Assembly (NCBI GenBank): GCA_023957115.1
Contig: JAMLHN010000006.1
Span: 1-64,000 of the forward strand
DNA: 64,000 nt
Direction: 5' to 3'
Source of the DNA: Thermomicrobiales bacterium
GTDB lineage: Bacteria; Chloroflexota; Chloroflexia; Thermomicrobiales; UBA6265
The stretch's first letter is position 1. Each line of letters opens with the position of its first letter. Below the pieces are notes generated by a model that saw only the letters and a list, made by a program, of their open reading frames with translations, did no database searches and was not told where the DNA came from. Positions 39,661 to 48,547 of this stretch are shown piece after piece. A program made the translations under genes and the position numbers.

Positions 39661-40329
39661 GTGTCCGAGCATGCGTACCCGGAAGCCTCCAGCCGCTTTC
39701 CGAATCTCTACGTCAGCGCCCATCCATTGGTTCAGCACAAGATTACCCAGCTCAGCGAAGAGCGGACGCCAACGGCAACGTTCCGCGAGCTGACCAATGA
39801 GCTCACCCACTTCCTCATGTACGAGGCGACGACCGACCTTCCACTCAAGCAGGAGATCTACTCCACGCCACTGGAGCGAACCCAGGGGTCGGTGCTCGAT
39901 TGCCGCATTGCGCTGGTGCCAATCATGCGGGCCGGGCTGGGGATGGTCGACAGCGCGAGGGCGCTGGTGCCACACGCAACGGTCTACCATCTCGGACTCT
40001 ACCGCGATGAAGTCACGCACCGGCCGGTCAGCTACTACCGGAAATTGCCGGACGTCTTGCCGTACGACCTCACGGTCGTGCTCGACCCGATGCTGGCCAC
40101 CGCGGGCTCGGCAACCGCTGCGATTGCCGAGCTGAAGTCGCATGGCGCGACGTGGATCAAGTACATCGGCTTGATTGCCGCCCCGGAAGGGGTTGAGCTG
40201 ATGCTCCAGGAGCATCCGGACGTGAACATCCATGTCGCCCGGCTGGACCGCGAGCTCGATCGCAACAAATTCATCCGTCCTGGCCTAGGCGACGCCGGTG
40301 ACCGTCTCTTCGGCACGCTCGATCATTGA
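39661..40329 (+). CDS. upp: Uracil phosphoribosyltransferase
   Basis: 222 residues. HPLVQHKITQLSEERTPTATFRELTNELTHFL opens it, followed by VPIMRAGLGMVDSARALVP and the PRPP-binding VVLDPMLATAGSATAAI. It makes UMP from uracil and PRPP in pyrimidine salvage. The start is GTG at 39661, with GGAG 8 bases upstream. A GATATC-N7-GATATC dyad at about 39628-39646 could be a regulatory site. Five perfect TCCTGAG heptamers follow the stop codon at once. Confidence 0.95.
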   Translation: MSEHAYPEASSRFPNLYVSAHPLVQHKITQLSEERTPTATFRELTNELTHFLMYEATTDLPLKQEIYSTPLERTQGSVLDCRIALVPIMRAGLGMVDSARALVPHATVYHLGLYRDEVTHRPVSYYRKLPDVLPYDLTVVLDPMLATAGSATAAIAELKSHGATWIKYIGLIAAPEGVELMLQEHPDVNIHVARLDRELDRNKFIRPGLGDAGDRLFGTLDH

Positions 40330-40331
40330 GG

Positions 40332-40366
40332 TCCTGAGTCCTGAGTCCTGAGTCCTGAGTCCTGAG
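40332..40366 (+). repeat. Five perfect TCCTGAG tandem repeats after upp
   Basis: Five uninterrupted copies of the 7-base unit start 2 bases after the upp stop codon. It is the cleanest copy of the TCCTGAG family in the window. Too short and without spacers to be a CRISPR array. Confidence 0.9.
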
Positions 40367-40462
40367 ACGACCAAACTTGGGAAACAGCCCAGTCGCTATT
40401 CCCGGCCCCCGGGCTCCCACCTTTGGACCCCATTTCGATCGCGCTCTGGAGGGAATCCGCGT

Positions 40463-40756
40463 CTAGGTGAAGAGCCCCTGGATCGCAGCGAGCTGATCGG
40501 GGGTGATCCGCTCCTCTAGGAAAAGATCGATACCAGCATCCGCCAGCGAACGCCGAAACGCGAGGACAAGCTCCATCTCGGATTCGTTCAGGTCATATCC
40601 GAACTGCCGAAGCGCGCCCTCGAGATCGTGCCGGGCGACGGCGCGAAAATCGAGATCCGACATCGCCTGCTCCGCCAGACGTTGCAGGACATCGATGCGG
40701 ACATCGTCCCCAATATCCTCGATTCGGAAAGCGGTGTTCTCAGTCATATCGTTCAT
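40463..40756 (-). CDS. Small Nif11/NHLP leader-like helical protein
   Basis: 97 residues from the ATG at 40756 (other possible starts: 40747 and 40768). The central SDLDFRAVARHDLEGALRQFGYDLNESEMELV resembles the leader region of Nif11/NHLP-type RiPP precursors and related small proteins, where a 'D-P/L-x-A-L-x-x-x-G' stretch is followed by an acidic helix. There is no Cys-, Ser- or Thr-rich core at the C-terminus (ITPDQLAAIQGLFT), and no modification enzyme or protease is adjacent, so it is probably not a precursor. Strong ribosome-binding site not seen. Divergent from accDA. Identity uncertain. Confidence 0.55.
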   Translation of the reverse strand: MNDMTENTAFRIEDIGDDVRIDVLQRLAEQAMSDLDFRAVARHDLEGALRQFGYDLNESEMELVLAFRRSLADAGIDLFLEERITPDQLAAIQGLFT

Positions 40757-40867
40757 CGTTCGTGGCATTGCTTGACGGAGCGGCCGCAACGTTCTACGGT
40801 TCCCGTTCCCGACCCCGACATTCTACATGCAGCGGGGCTCTGGTTCCGCCTCCCAAAGGCCTAATGT

Positions 40868-42604
40868 ATGCGCCGATTGCTTCCATTCCGCGAACGCCCC
40901 ACCGTCGAGCATCAGGTTTACGATCTTCCCGCCCGGGAATCGTGCGATCGGTGCGACGCGCTGCTCGAAGGCGCCTCCGACTTCACCCACTTCCGCATCT
41001 GTCCAGTCTGTGGGCGACACTTCGGTATTTCCGCTACGCGGCGTATCGCCTATCTGGTCGATCCGGATTCGTTCGAAGAGCGCGAAACAGATGTCTTCTC
41101 GACCGATCCGCTCGAATTCAGCGACGATCAACCCTACCCGGCGCGTTTGCGCGGACAGCAGGAGCGCACCGGCCGCTCTGATGGAATGATGATCGGAACC
41201 GCAACTATCGGCGGCAAATCGGTCGTGCTCGCGGTGCTCGATTTCACCTTTCTCGGTGGCAGCATGGGCATTGTCGTCGGCGAACGACTCGTCCGCGCGG
41301 CAGAGCTGGCGGCAGGGAAAAAGCGGCCGTTGGTCGCCGTGGTCGCCAGTGGCGGCGCTCGCATGCAGGAAGGTATGTTTTCGCTCATGCAGATGGCCAA
41401 GACGTCGTCGGCCATCGCGGCGCTGAAAGCCGAGGGCGTCCCCGTCATATCCATCCTGAGCGATCCAACCACCGGCGGCGTGCTCGCGTCCTTCGCCAGC
41501 CTGGCGGATGTGATGCTCGCGGAGCCGGAAGCATTAATCGGATTTGCGGGCCCACGCGTCGTCGAGCAGACACTGGGACGGCCACTACCGGAAGGATCGC
41601 ACCGGGCCGAATTCCAGCTCGCGCACGGAATGGTCGATGCACTCGTGCCACGCCCGGATCAACGGAGCTGGCTCATTCGGTTGTTCGGCTCGATCGAGCC
41701 AGGCGATCCAAGAAAAGCCGAAACCGGTCCCCCGGCACAATCCGGCCCGGAGCCTCCGCCGTGGAATGTGGTGCAGGCCGCTCGGGCCGCCAACCGCCCC
41801 TCCACGCGAGCGTACCTGGACCATATCTCTCCGGAGTACGTCGAGCTCCACGGCGATCGCGAAGGAAGCGACGATCCAGCAATCGTCATCGCGCTCGGGA
41901 CGCTCGCCGGCATACCGGTCGCCTTTGCCGGGTTCGATCGGTTCGCCCCCTCAGAGATCGAGGGCGCGGATGGACGGCCGCTCCCCGGTGGCTTTCGCAA
42001 AGCGCGCAGGCTCTTTGCACTGGCAGAGCGCTGGAAGCTGCCGGTCGTCACCTTCATCGACACCCCGGGAGCCTATCCCGGAATCGAAGCCGAGGAATCG
42101 GGTCTAGCCAGCGAAATCGCCCGCACACTGGAGCGCATGAGCTCACTGACCACGCCGACCATCGCCGTCGTCACCGGCGAAGGCGGCAGCGGCGGCGCGC
42201 TGGCATTGGCGCTTGCCGACCGAATCCTGATGCAGGACGGCGCGTTCTTCTCGGTCATCGGGCCCGAGGGCGCCGCGACGATTCTGTATCGGGATGCAGA
42301 CCGCGCTCCTGAGCTCGCGGAGTCATTGCGTATCACCGCATCGGAGCTCTTGGCGCTCGGCATCATCGACGGCATCATCCCCGAACCCGCCGACGGCGCC
42401 GGCGAGGATGTCGAGCTGGCAGCGCGCTCGATCGAACACGCGGTCGCAGAGCAGCTCGAACCGCTTCGAAAGCGCCGCACCAGCCGTTTGTTGAAGGCAC
42501 GTAGAGATCGATACCGCACCATCGGAACCCGTCATCTCAGTAAGCGGGCCCCGGAACCATCTGACTCCGGTGACGCTGAAGACAAGATCACCATGTCGGC
42601 CTGA
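40868..42604 (+). CDS. Fused acetyl-CoA carboxylase carboxyltransferase AccD-AccA
   Basis: 578 residues joining the beta and alpha subunits, which are separate in most bacteria. The beta half (1-265) has a C4 zinc finger (Cys26, 29, 45, 48) and the carboxyltransferase motif VVASGGARMQEGMFSLMQM. The alpha half (about 295-555) has PLPGGFRKARRLFALAE, TFIDTPGAYPGIEAEESGLASEIA and TGEGGSGGALALALADRILM. A Pro-rich linker joins them near 265-290. It transfers CO2 from carboxybiotin to acetyl-CoA in fatty-acid synthesis. The biotin carboxylase and carrier genes are not here. The ATG at 40868 starts 112 bases from the divergent small protein gene. Confidence 0.93.
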   Translation: MRRLLPFRERPTVEHQVYDLPARESCDRCDALLEGASDFTHFRICPVCGRHFGISATRRIAYLVDPDSFEERETDVFSTDPLEFSDDQPYPARLRGQQERTGRSDGMMIGTATIGGKSVVLAVLDFTFLGGSMGIVVGERLVRAAELAAGKKRPLVAVVASGGARMQEGMFSLMQMAKTSSAIAALKAEGVPVISILSDPTTGGVLASFASLADVMLAEPEALIGFAGPRVVEQTLGRPLPEGSHRAEFQLAHGMVDALVPRPDQRSWLIRLFGSIEPGDPRKAETGPPAQSGPEPPPWNVVQAARAANRPSTRAYLDHISPEYVELHGDREGSDDPAIVIALGTLAGIPVAFAGFDRFAPSEIEGADGRPLPGGFRKARRLFALAERWKLPVVTFIDTPGAYPGIEAEESGLASEIARTLERMSSLTTPTIAVVTGEGGSGGALALALADRILMQDGAFFSVIGPEGAATILYRDADRAPELAESLRITASELLALGIIDGIIPEPADGAGEDVELAARSIEHAVAEQLEPLRKRRTSRLLKARRDRYRTIGTRHLSKRAPEPSDSGDAEDKITMSA

Positions 42605-42613
42605 TCGGGGATC

Positions 42614-42633
42614 GCAGGTGCCATGACACCTGC
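42614..42633 (+). terminator. Candidate accDA terminator hairpin
   Basis: Perfect 7-bp arms GCAGGTG and CACCTGC with a 6-base loop, 10 bases after the accDA stop. No T run follows, so support is moderate. Confidence 0.45.
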
Positions 42634-42738
42634 ACGCACGCTGCTGCAACTCGGCGTCATACCGTGTGCTCGTATTGACGATCAGCGGAGTTCTATGCTT
42701 CAACGCTCTTCTGTTCGCTCGACGAAGGGAGCACGCCA

Positions 42739-43782
42739 TTGGCCACAATCGAAGATGTTGCGCGCTCGGCGAATGTTTCGATTGCAACCGTTTCCCGGTA
42801 TATCAACGGCCGTACCCTGGGGATGTCTCCCGCCACCAAGGAACGGCTCAGAATCACCATCGCAACCCTGGGATATGTCCCAAACGCGGCTGCGCGTTCG
42901 CTCAAGACCGGCCGGAGCCGCCTCATCGGGGTGTTGATCGCGAACATCGCCCATATGTACTGGAGCACCATGCTTGAAGGCATCGAGGACGGATGCCGCG
43001 CCATGGGATACACAATGTTGATCAGCAGCGCCGGAAACGATCTGGAAACACAGGATCGGTATCTTCGTACGCTCCTCAACCAGAATGTCGCCGGCCTTCT
43101 GATCAATCCCGTCTTCGCGGACGAGTCCACTATTGCGCAGTGGGCGGCCATCAGCCAACCAGTCATTATGCTCGACCGCACCTACCCGGCCCTACGGAAG
43201 CCTCTGGTTGCCATCGACAACGGTCACGGCGCCCGGTTGGCCACCCAACACCTGATCGACTACGGACATACCGACATCGGATTGATCTCCTGGGAAATCA
43301 ACAGCCTCAGTAACCGGAAGGAGCGGCTGGATGGATTTTTGTCCACACTCCAGGAGAGCGGGCTGTCCATCGAACCGGACAGGATCGCGTTTGCCCGCGA
43401 ATCCTGGGACGATGGGGTACGCGCAACCCGGGAGATGTTCGAGAGAGCCAATGCGCCCACTGCCGTGTTTTCGGCAAACATGGAGCTCAATTTGCAGGTG
43501 CTGTCCGGATTGCGGCTCCTGGGACTACGGGTTCCCCGGGATGTGTCGGTGGTTGGCTTTGACGCCGCCCCGTGGGATCCACTCCTGGAACCGCCCCTGA
43601 CCGCCGTTGCCGGGGCGCCATATCGATTAGGGAAGCTGGCTGCGCTGCGGCTCTGTCGGGCGATTGAGCAGGGAACCACGGTTCGCCCGCACGACAGCCG
43701 GTTTCGCCCGGTCTTGATCACGCGTGAATCGGTGGGACCGCCTCGGCCGGGCCCACTTTCCCAGAAGCCTGCGCGCACGTAA
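42739..43782 (+). CDS. LacI-family transcriptional regulator
   Basis: 347 residues. The N-terminal helix-turn-helix ATIEDVARSANVSIATVSRYING is followed by the hinge (VPNAAARSLKTGRS) and a periplasmic-binding-protein-like sensor domain (IGVLIANIAHMYWSTMLEGIEDG to ITRESVGPP). The start is a TTG at 42739 preceded by GAAGGGA. It binds a sugar-like effector and usually represses nearby uptake and catabolic genes. A LacI-type operator, 22 bases beyond its stop, precedes the enoyl-CoA hydratase gene, making the downstream locus its likely target. Confidence 0.93.
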   Translation: MATIEDVARSANVSIATVSRYINGRTLGMSPATKERLRITIATLGYVPNAAARSLKTGRSRLIGVLIANIAHMYWSTMLEGIEDGCRAMGYTMLISSAGNDLETQDRYLRTLLNQNVAGLLINPVFADESTIAQWAAISQPVIMLDRTYPALRKPLVAIDNGHGARLATQHLIDYGHTDIGLISWEINSLSNRKERLDGFLSTLQESGLSIEPDRIAFARESWDDGVRATREMFERANAPTAVFSANMELNLQVLSGLRLLGLRVPRDVSVVGFDAAPWDPLLEPPLTAVAGAPYRLGKLAALRLCRAIEQGTTVRPHDSRFRPVLITRESVGPPRPGPLSQKPART

Positions 43783-43804
43783 CGTGGACGTATCCCAGTA
43801 TTGG

Positions 43805-43818
43805 TGTAAACGTTTCCA
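43805..43818 (+). promoter_or_regulatory. LacI-family operator
   Basis: TGTAAACGTTTCCA contains the palindromic core AAACGTTT with the central CG typical of LacI/GalR-family operators. It lies just upstream of a TATGAT box, so a bound repressor would block transcription of the operon starting with the enoyl-CoA hydratase gene. Confidence 0.75.
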
Positions 43819-43820
43819 TG

Positions 43821-43826
43821 TATGAT
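43821..43826 (+). promoter_or_regulatory. -10 box of the catabolic operon
   Basis: TATGAT, immediately downstream of the operator and 28 bases before the ATG at 43855. No good -35 box is visible (GTATTG at a 17-base spacing), so an activator may help, or the promoter may be weak. Confidence 0.45.
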
Positions 43827-43854
43827 TGCGGGACGTGCACGCAAAGGAGCTGAC

Positions 43855-44667
43855 ATGTCACCAACCGCGGAGACAGATCGCTCGATCACGGCGCCGGTCA
43901 ACTTCGAGATCGACCGTGATGGATCGATCGCGATCCTCACGTTTGTGCGCGAGGATCGTCTCAATGCCCTCGACCATCGAACTATGCGTGAGCTCACCAA
44001 AGCGTTCGACGCATTCGATCGGGACGATTCGGTCTCCGTGGTCGTCGTTACCGGACGAGGGAAAGCCTTCGTGGCCGGTGCCGATATCAACGGCTATCTG
44101 AATATCGAGCTAACCGAATATATTGACTTTCAGCGTCTGGGCCGCAAGATGTATGCATCGGTCGAGCGCTGTTCCAAACCGGTCATTGTGGCAGTCAACG
44201 GTTGGGCGCTCGGTGGTGGATTCGAGCTCGTTCTCGTCGCCGACATCGTGATCGCTTCGGAACGCGCCAAGCTCGGTCTTCCCGAATGCAAGCTTGGATT
44301 GCTGCCCGGAGGCGGCGGGACCCAACGGCTCCCACGCCTGGTTGGACGGAACAAAGCCAAAGAAATGCTGATGACCGGCGACCCGATCACTGCCACCGAA
44401 GCCGAACGGTTGGGAATCGTCAACACGGTGGTAGCTCCCGAAGCGCTCATGGATGCTGCATTGCAGATGGCACGCACGATCGCGGAACGAGCTCCCCTGG
44501 CGGTCCGCATGGCCAAGCAGCTCGTCGATGACGGCGTCGAGGCTCCGCTGGAAACGGCCATCACCATGGAGATGGGTATGACTGCAACGCTCTACAACAC
44601 CCGCGACGCGCGGGAAGGTATCGGCGCTTTCCTCGAAAAGCGCACTCCGGAGTTCACCGGACACTGA
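43855..44667 (+). CDS. Enoyl-CoA hydratase/isomerase family (crotonase)
   Basis: 270 residues. The crotonase core holds [15 protein letters not shown], the oxyanion-hole segments [10 protein letters not shown] (about 69-79) and [17 protein letters not shown], and the catalytic-Glu region [23 protein letters not shown], which keeps both acidic positions expected of a hydratase. It adds or removes water on a CoA thioester. The ATG at 43855 follows AAAGGAG at 5 bases. It is the first gene after the LacI operator, so it is probably dedicated to this locus rather than to general fatty-acid oxidation. Confidence 0.88.
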   Translation: MSPTAETDRSITAPVNFEIDRDGSIAILTFVREDRLNALDHRTMRELTKAFDAFDRDDSVSVVVVTGRGKAFVAGADINGYLNIELTEYIDFQRLGRKMYASVERCSKPVIVAVNGWALGGGFELVLVADIVIASERAKLGLPECKLGLLPGGGGTQRLPRLVGRNKAKEMLMTGDPITATEAERLGIVNTVVAPEALMDAALQMARTIAERAPLAVRMAKQLVDDGVEAPLETAITMEMGMTATLYNTRDAREGIGAFLEKRTPEFTGH

Positions 44668-44794
44668 CGCCGGTGGTATCTGTGCGTGAAAGGAGTAATT
44701 GAGGTATCCAACGAGTACAGATCGATACGGTAGTCAAGGTTTACTCGCGAGAAGCGGCAGAGTTGTCGCTTCGCACTCCAAGGAGGATGAGGGT

Positions 44795-45916
44795 ATGACG
44801 AAGAAGTCACTCTGGCACGGCTGGACAGCGCGTCTCGCGCTCGCAATGGTGGCGCTCCTCGCGCTCGGGCAGATCGCCGTGGCCCAGGATGCAACCCCCG
44901 AAGCAGGCGGCCCGACCGAGGCGCAGCTGGCAGGCGATGCCGTCGTGCGAAGTCTCGACCCCAGTGCGCCACCCGAAGGGTGGACGATTCCGGCCAAGGT
45001 CGGACATGTGACCAATTACCTCGTCCACGAGTGGTATCAGAATCTCACCAAAGGCGAGCAGGCCCGTGCCGATGAGTGGGGCATCGAATTCACCATCAAC
45101 GACGCCAATCTCGATCTGACCAAGTCGCTGGCGGCCGTCGACGACTTCCTCTCGCAGGGCATCGACGTGCTGAACTTCACTCCCGTCAACGAAGAAGCCT
45201 CGGGCCCCAAGATCACCGAAGCGGCGGCGACCGGGATTCCCATCATCTGTGAGTCATCCCCGACCGACGGCTGCACCACATTGGTCTCGATCGATGACTA
45301 CGCTGCAGGATTCAAGGTCGGTGTTTGGGCCGGCGACTATGTCAACGAGAATCTCGACGGCAACGCCGTGATTCTCGATATCGGACTCCCGGCGCTTTCG
45401 ACCACCGTCGCTCGCTCGCAGGGCTTCATCGATGGCATCACCTCCGTGCTCGGTGAGAACGCAACCGTCGCTCAGTCAGTCGATGGAAACGGTCTCAAGG
45501 ACCAGGCCGTCCAGGTGTCGGCCGACGCGCTGACCGCGCATCCGGATGTCAACGTGATCTTCGGAATCAATGACGACTCCGCCCTCGGCGGCATGCAGTC
45601 GTACGAGGCTGCCGGGCTGGACATGGACCAGTTGCTGGTCGTCGGATTCGGCTGTGAAGGCAACGCCTGCAAGGATGCGCTGATGGAAGGCGGTCCATAT
45701 AAGGTCTCGGCCGCCATGTTCCCCGAATACCAGGGCCGGCTGTTGATCGATGCCGGTATTGCCGCGCTCAACGGCACCGAGCTCCCGGCGCACACCATTG
45801 CACCGTCGACGCCGATCACTGCCGACAACCTGGCGGACTTCTACACCCATGACGGTGAGGAGTACACGGCGAATTTCGACGCGATCGCTGCACTCTCCAT
45901 CGAGGGGGAAAGCTAG
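44795..45916 (+). CDS. Ribose-type sugar ABC transporter substrate-binding protein
   Basis: 373 residues with a Sec signal peptide (KKSLWHGWTARLALAMVALLALGQIAVAQ) and a mature periplasmic-binding-protein type I fold (PF13407). It has an unusually long stretch of 40 residues before the first strand (VGHVTNYLVHEWYQNLTKGEQARADEWGIEF). LDAVDDFLSQGIDVLNFTPVNEEA-like and NVIFGINDDSALGGMQSYEAAGL match RbsB-type proteins. It captures a sugar-like ligand outside the cell. The gene sits 127 bases after the enoyl-CoA hydratase gene and 70 bases before the permease. Confidence 0.9.
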   Translation: MTKKSLWHGWTARLALAMVALLALGQIAVAQDATPEAGGPTEAQLAGDAVVRSLDPSAPPEGWTIPAKVGHVTNYLVHEWYQNLTKGEQARADEWGIEFTINDANLDLTKSLAAVDDFLSQGIDVLNFTPVNEEASGPKITEAAATGIPIICESSPTDGCTTLVSIDDYAAGFKVGVWAGDYVNENLDGNAVILDIGLPALSTTVARSQGFIDGITSVLGENATVAQSVDGNGLKDQAVQVSADALTAHPDVNVIFGINDDSALGGMQSYEAAGLDMDQLLVVGFGCEGNACKDALMEGGPYKVSAAMFPEYQGRLLIDAGIAALNGTELPAHTIAPSTPITADNLADFYTHDGEEYTANFDAIAALSIEGES

Positions 45917-45986
45917 CGATCCGCCGCATGCTGGGGCGCCGGACCGGTCCGGCGCCCCGGTACGTTCTAAGCGTGGAACGAAGGCC

Positions 45987-47018
45987 GTGTCTGCAGAATC
46001 GATCGCACGTCCATCCCAAACCCGACGGCCTACGGACGATACCAGTCGGGGAACGACCATTGGCCAGCGGCTCTTGGCCTCCCCTGAAGGGTATCTGACC
46101 GGGTTCATCGTGCTCGTTTGGATCTTCCTTTCCATTCGGTCGGACGTCTTTCTGACCGAGCGCAATATTGGCGTGCTCCTTTCCCAGGTGGCGTTGATCG
46201 CGATCACCGGCTTTGGCATGACGTTGCTGATGATCGCCCGCGAGGTCGATCTTTCAGTCGGGTCGATGCAGGCATTTGTCGGTGTGCTCGCCATGCAATC
46301 GCTGAATCGATGGCCTTATCTGCTCGTGGGCATCGCGGTTGCCATCCTGCTCGGTGTCATCGTCGGACTGATCAACTCCGGGTTGACCCTGAAATTGGGG
46401 ATCACGTCGTTCATCGTCACCCTGGCGATGATGCAGATTCTGCGCGGCGCTGCGTACACCTCGACGAGCGCAGCCGTGCAGAACGATCACAAACTCTCCT
46501 CGTTCAAACGCGTTTTCAATGGCGCCATCATCGAAGATCCCGTCCGAATCCCCTGGCCGGTGGCAATCATGGCGTTTTTCTTCGTCTTGTTTAGCCTCAT
46601 CGTCGCCAAAACAACATTCGGCCGGTCGCTCTATGCGCTCGGCAGCAATCCAGAGGCCGCAGCGCTTTCCGGCATTCACGTTTGGCGATTGAAAACGATT
46701 TGCTTTGTCATCACATCCGCGCTGGCCGGATTGAGCGCCTTTATGCTCATCGCCCGAATGAACTCCGGCCAGAACAACGCCGGTTTCGGCTTCGAATTGC
46801 AGGTCATCGGTGCAGTGCTGCTTGGTGGCGCCAGCCTCGCCGGTGGCAAAGGCACCATCCTCGGGACATTTCTGGCGACCCTGCTGCTCGGGTCACTCAA
46901 CAATGGCATTACGTTGATGGGCTACAACCCCAACTGGCAGTGGGCCGTGACGGGGATCATCATCCTCATCGCCGTCCTCCTCGACAGCGTGCGTCGCCGC
47001 GTGACGCAGGAGAGTTGA
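45987..47018 (+). CDS. Ribose-type ABC transporter permease 1
   Basis: 343 residues with about ten membrane helices (PF02653). Family segments include GFGMTLLMIAREVDLSVGSMQAFVGVLA and the late FELQVIGAVLLGGASLAGGKGTILGTFL. The first about 40 residues form a cytoplasmic tail. The GTG at 45987, preceded by GGAACGAAGG, is the likely start; the earlier in-frame ATG at 45750 lies inside the binding-protein gene. It pairs with permease 2 around the shared double ATPase. Confidence 0.9.
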   Translation: MSAESIARPSQTRRPTDDTSRGTTIGQRLLASPEGYLTGFIVLVWIFLSIRSDVFLTERNIGVLLSQVALIAITGFGMTLLMIAREVDLSVGSMQAFVGVLAMQSLNRWPYLLVGIAVAILLGVIVGLINSGLTLKLGITSFIVTLAMMQILRGAAYTSTSAAVQNDHKLSSFKRVFNGAIIEDPVRIPWPVAIMAFFFVLFSLIVAKTTFGRSLYALGSNPEAAALSGIHVWRLKTICFVITSALAGLSAFMLIARMNSGQNNAGFGFELQVIGAVLLGGASLAGGKGTILGTFLATLLLGSLNNGITLMGYNPNWQWAVTGIIILIAVLLDSVRRRVTQES

Positions 47019-47020
47019 CG

Positions 47021-48547
47021 GTGTCCGCGCCACCCACCGATACCAACCAGACGCCACTCCTCGAGATGCGCGCGATCTCCAAGACGTTTCCTGGCGTCGT
47101 CGCGCTCGATTCGATGGACTTCGTGCTCCTGCCCGGCGAAGTGCACGCGCTCATTGGGGAAAACGGCGCCGGCAAGAGCACGATGATCAAGATCATCTCC
47201 GGGCTCTATCAACCCGATAGCGGAGAGATGCTCATCGACGGCGACCCCGTTTCCTTTCGGGGACCGGCGGATTCGATCGCGCGTCGCATCAAGGTCGTCT
47301 ATCAGGAGCTCGACCTCGTTCCCGGCCTGAGTGTGGGAGAAAACGTCTATCTCGGCGCGTATCCGAAGAAAGGCGGCCGAGTCGACTGGGAGACCCTCTA
47401 TGGCAACACCAGAGAACTCCTCGATGGACTTGGGCTCTCCATCGACCCACGCACACCCGTTGGCGAGCTGCGCGTCGCCGAACAACAACTCGTCGAAATC
47501 GCGCGGGCGTTGTCGCAAGATGCGCGGATTGTCGTCATGGACGAGCCGACCTCCGCACTCAGCACCGAGGAGGTCGACCGGCTCTTTCGGCTCATCGAGC
47601 GGTTGCAGGAACGGGGAGTCGGCGTTCTCTACGTGACCCACAAGCTCGATGAGATCTACCGCATTGCCGATCGAGTCACGGTCGTGCGTGATGGCAAACA
47701 CGTCGTAACGACCGAGATCTCGAAGACACGGCCGCATGACCTCGTAACCTGGATGGTTGGCCGCGAGCTCACCGCCCTCTTCCCGAAGAGTACGGTGGAG
47801 CGCGGGCCGGTTCTGTTGCAGGCAACGGATGTCAGCGGTGAGGGGATCGAGCATTTCGATCTCACCGTACATTCTGGAGAAATCGTCGGGCTCTTCGGGT
47901 TGTTGGGCGCCGGAATCAATACGGTCGCCCGCATTCTGTTCGGCGCAAGCGAGCGTACCGGCGGCGCCATCGTGCTCGACGGTTCGACCATCAAACCGAA
48001 CAGCCCGGCCGATGCAATGGAAAAAGGGATGGGACTTCTGACCGAGAACCGCAAGGACGACGGTCTGGTTTTGCCGATGTCGGTACGCGACAACATGACG
48101 CTCGCATCCCTGCGTCAGTTCGCCCGTTTGAGTTGGCTCGACTCGCGTAACGAGTCCGAAGCCGCCACGGGATTCGTCGAGCGGCTTTCCATCCGTACAC
48201 CATCGCTCCGCCAGCGCGTCCAATTCCTGAGCGGGGGAAACCAGCAGAAAGTGCTGATGGCGCGTTGGTTGATGCGCGATCCGAAGATCCTCATCCTGGC
48301 CGAGCCCACACGAGGCATCGATGTCGGCTCGAAAGCGGAAATCTACCGACTGATGGATGAGATGGCGCAACGCGGCCTCGGCATCGTCTTTATGTCCACT
48401 GAGATTCCAGAAATCCTCGGCATCGCGGACCGCATTCTCGTCATGCGGGAAGGACGCGTCACCGCCGAATTCGATCGGAGCGAAGCGACGCAAGAGAAGC
48501 TGGTGCAAGCAGCGGCGGTCGATCCTGAAACGAGCGAGGCGGCCTGA
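47021..48547 (+). CDS. Ribose-type sugar ABC transporter double ATPase
   Basis: 508 residues with two ABC ATPase domains. The first has Walker A GENGAGKS, the signature region LRVAEQQLVEIARAL and Walker B IVVMDEPTSAL. The second has the degenerate Walker A GLLGAGINT, LSGGNQQKVLMARWL and LILAEPTRGIDVG, the normal asymmetry of RbsA/AraG/MglA proteins. It powers sugar uptake through the two flanking permeases. The GTG at 47021 is 2 bases after the permease stop, and the next permease overlaps its stop by one base, so translation is coupled. Confidence 0.93.
   Translation: MSAPPTDTNQTPLLEMRAISKTFPGVVALDSMDFVLLPGEVHALIGENGAGKSTMIKIISGLYQPDSGEMLIDGDPVSFRGPADSIARRIKVVYQELDLVPGLSVGENVYLGAYPKKGGRVDWETLYGNTRELLDGLGLSIDPRTPVGELRVAEQQLVEIARALSQDARIVVMDEPTSALSTEEVDRLFRLIERLQERGVGVLYVTHKLDEIYRIADRVTVVRDGKHVVTTEISKTRPHDLVTWMVGRELTALFPKSTVERGPVLLQATDVSGEGIEHFDLTVHSGEIVGLFGLLGAGINTVARILFGASERTGGAIVLDGSTIKPNSPADAMEKGMGLLTENRKDDGLVLPMSVRDNMTLASLRQFARLSWLDSRNESEAATGFVERLSIRTPSLRQRVQFLSGGNQQKVLMARWLMRDPKILILAEPTRGIDVGSKAEIYRLMDEMAQRGLGIVFMSTEIPEILGIADRILVMREGRVTAEFDRSEATQEKLVQAAAVDPETSEAA

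Noticed and set aside
40332..40366. Possible CRISPR array
   Set aside because: Units are 7 bases with no spacers, and no cas genes lie nearby.
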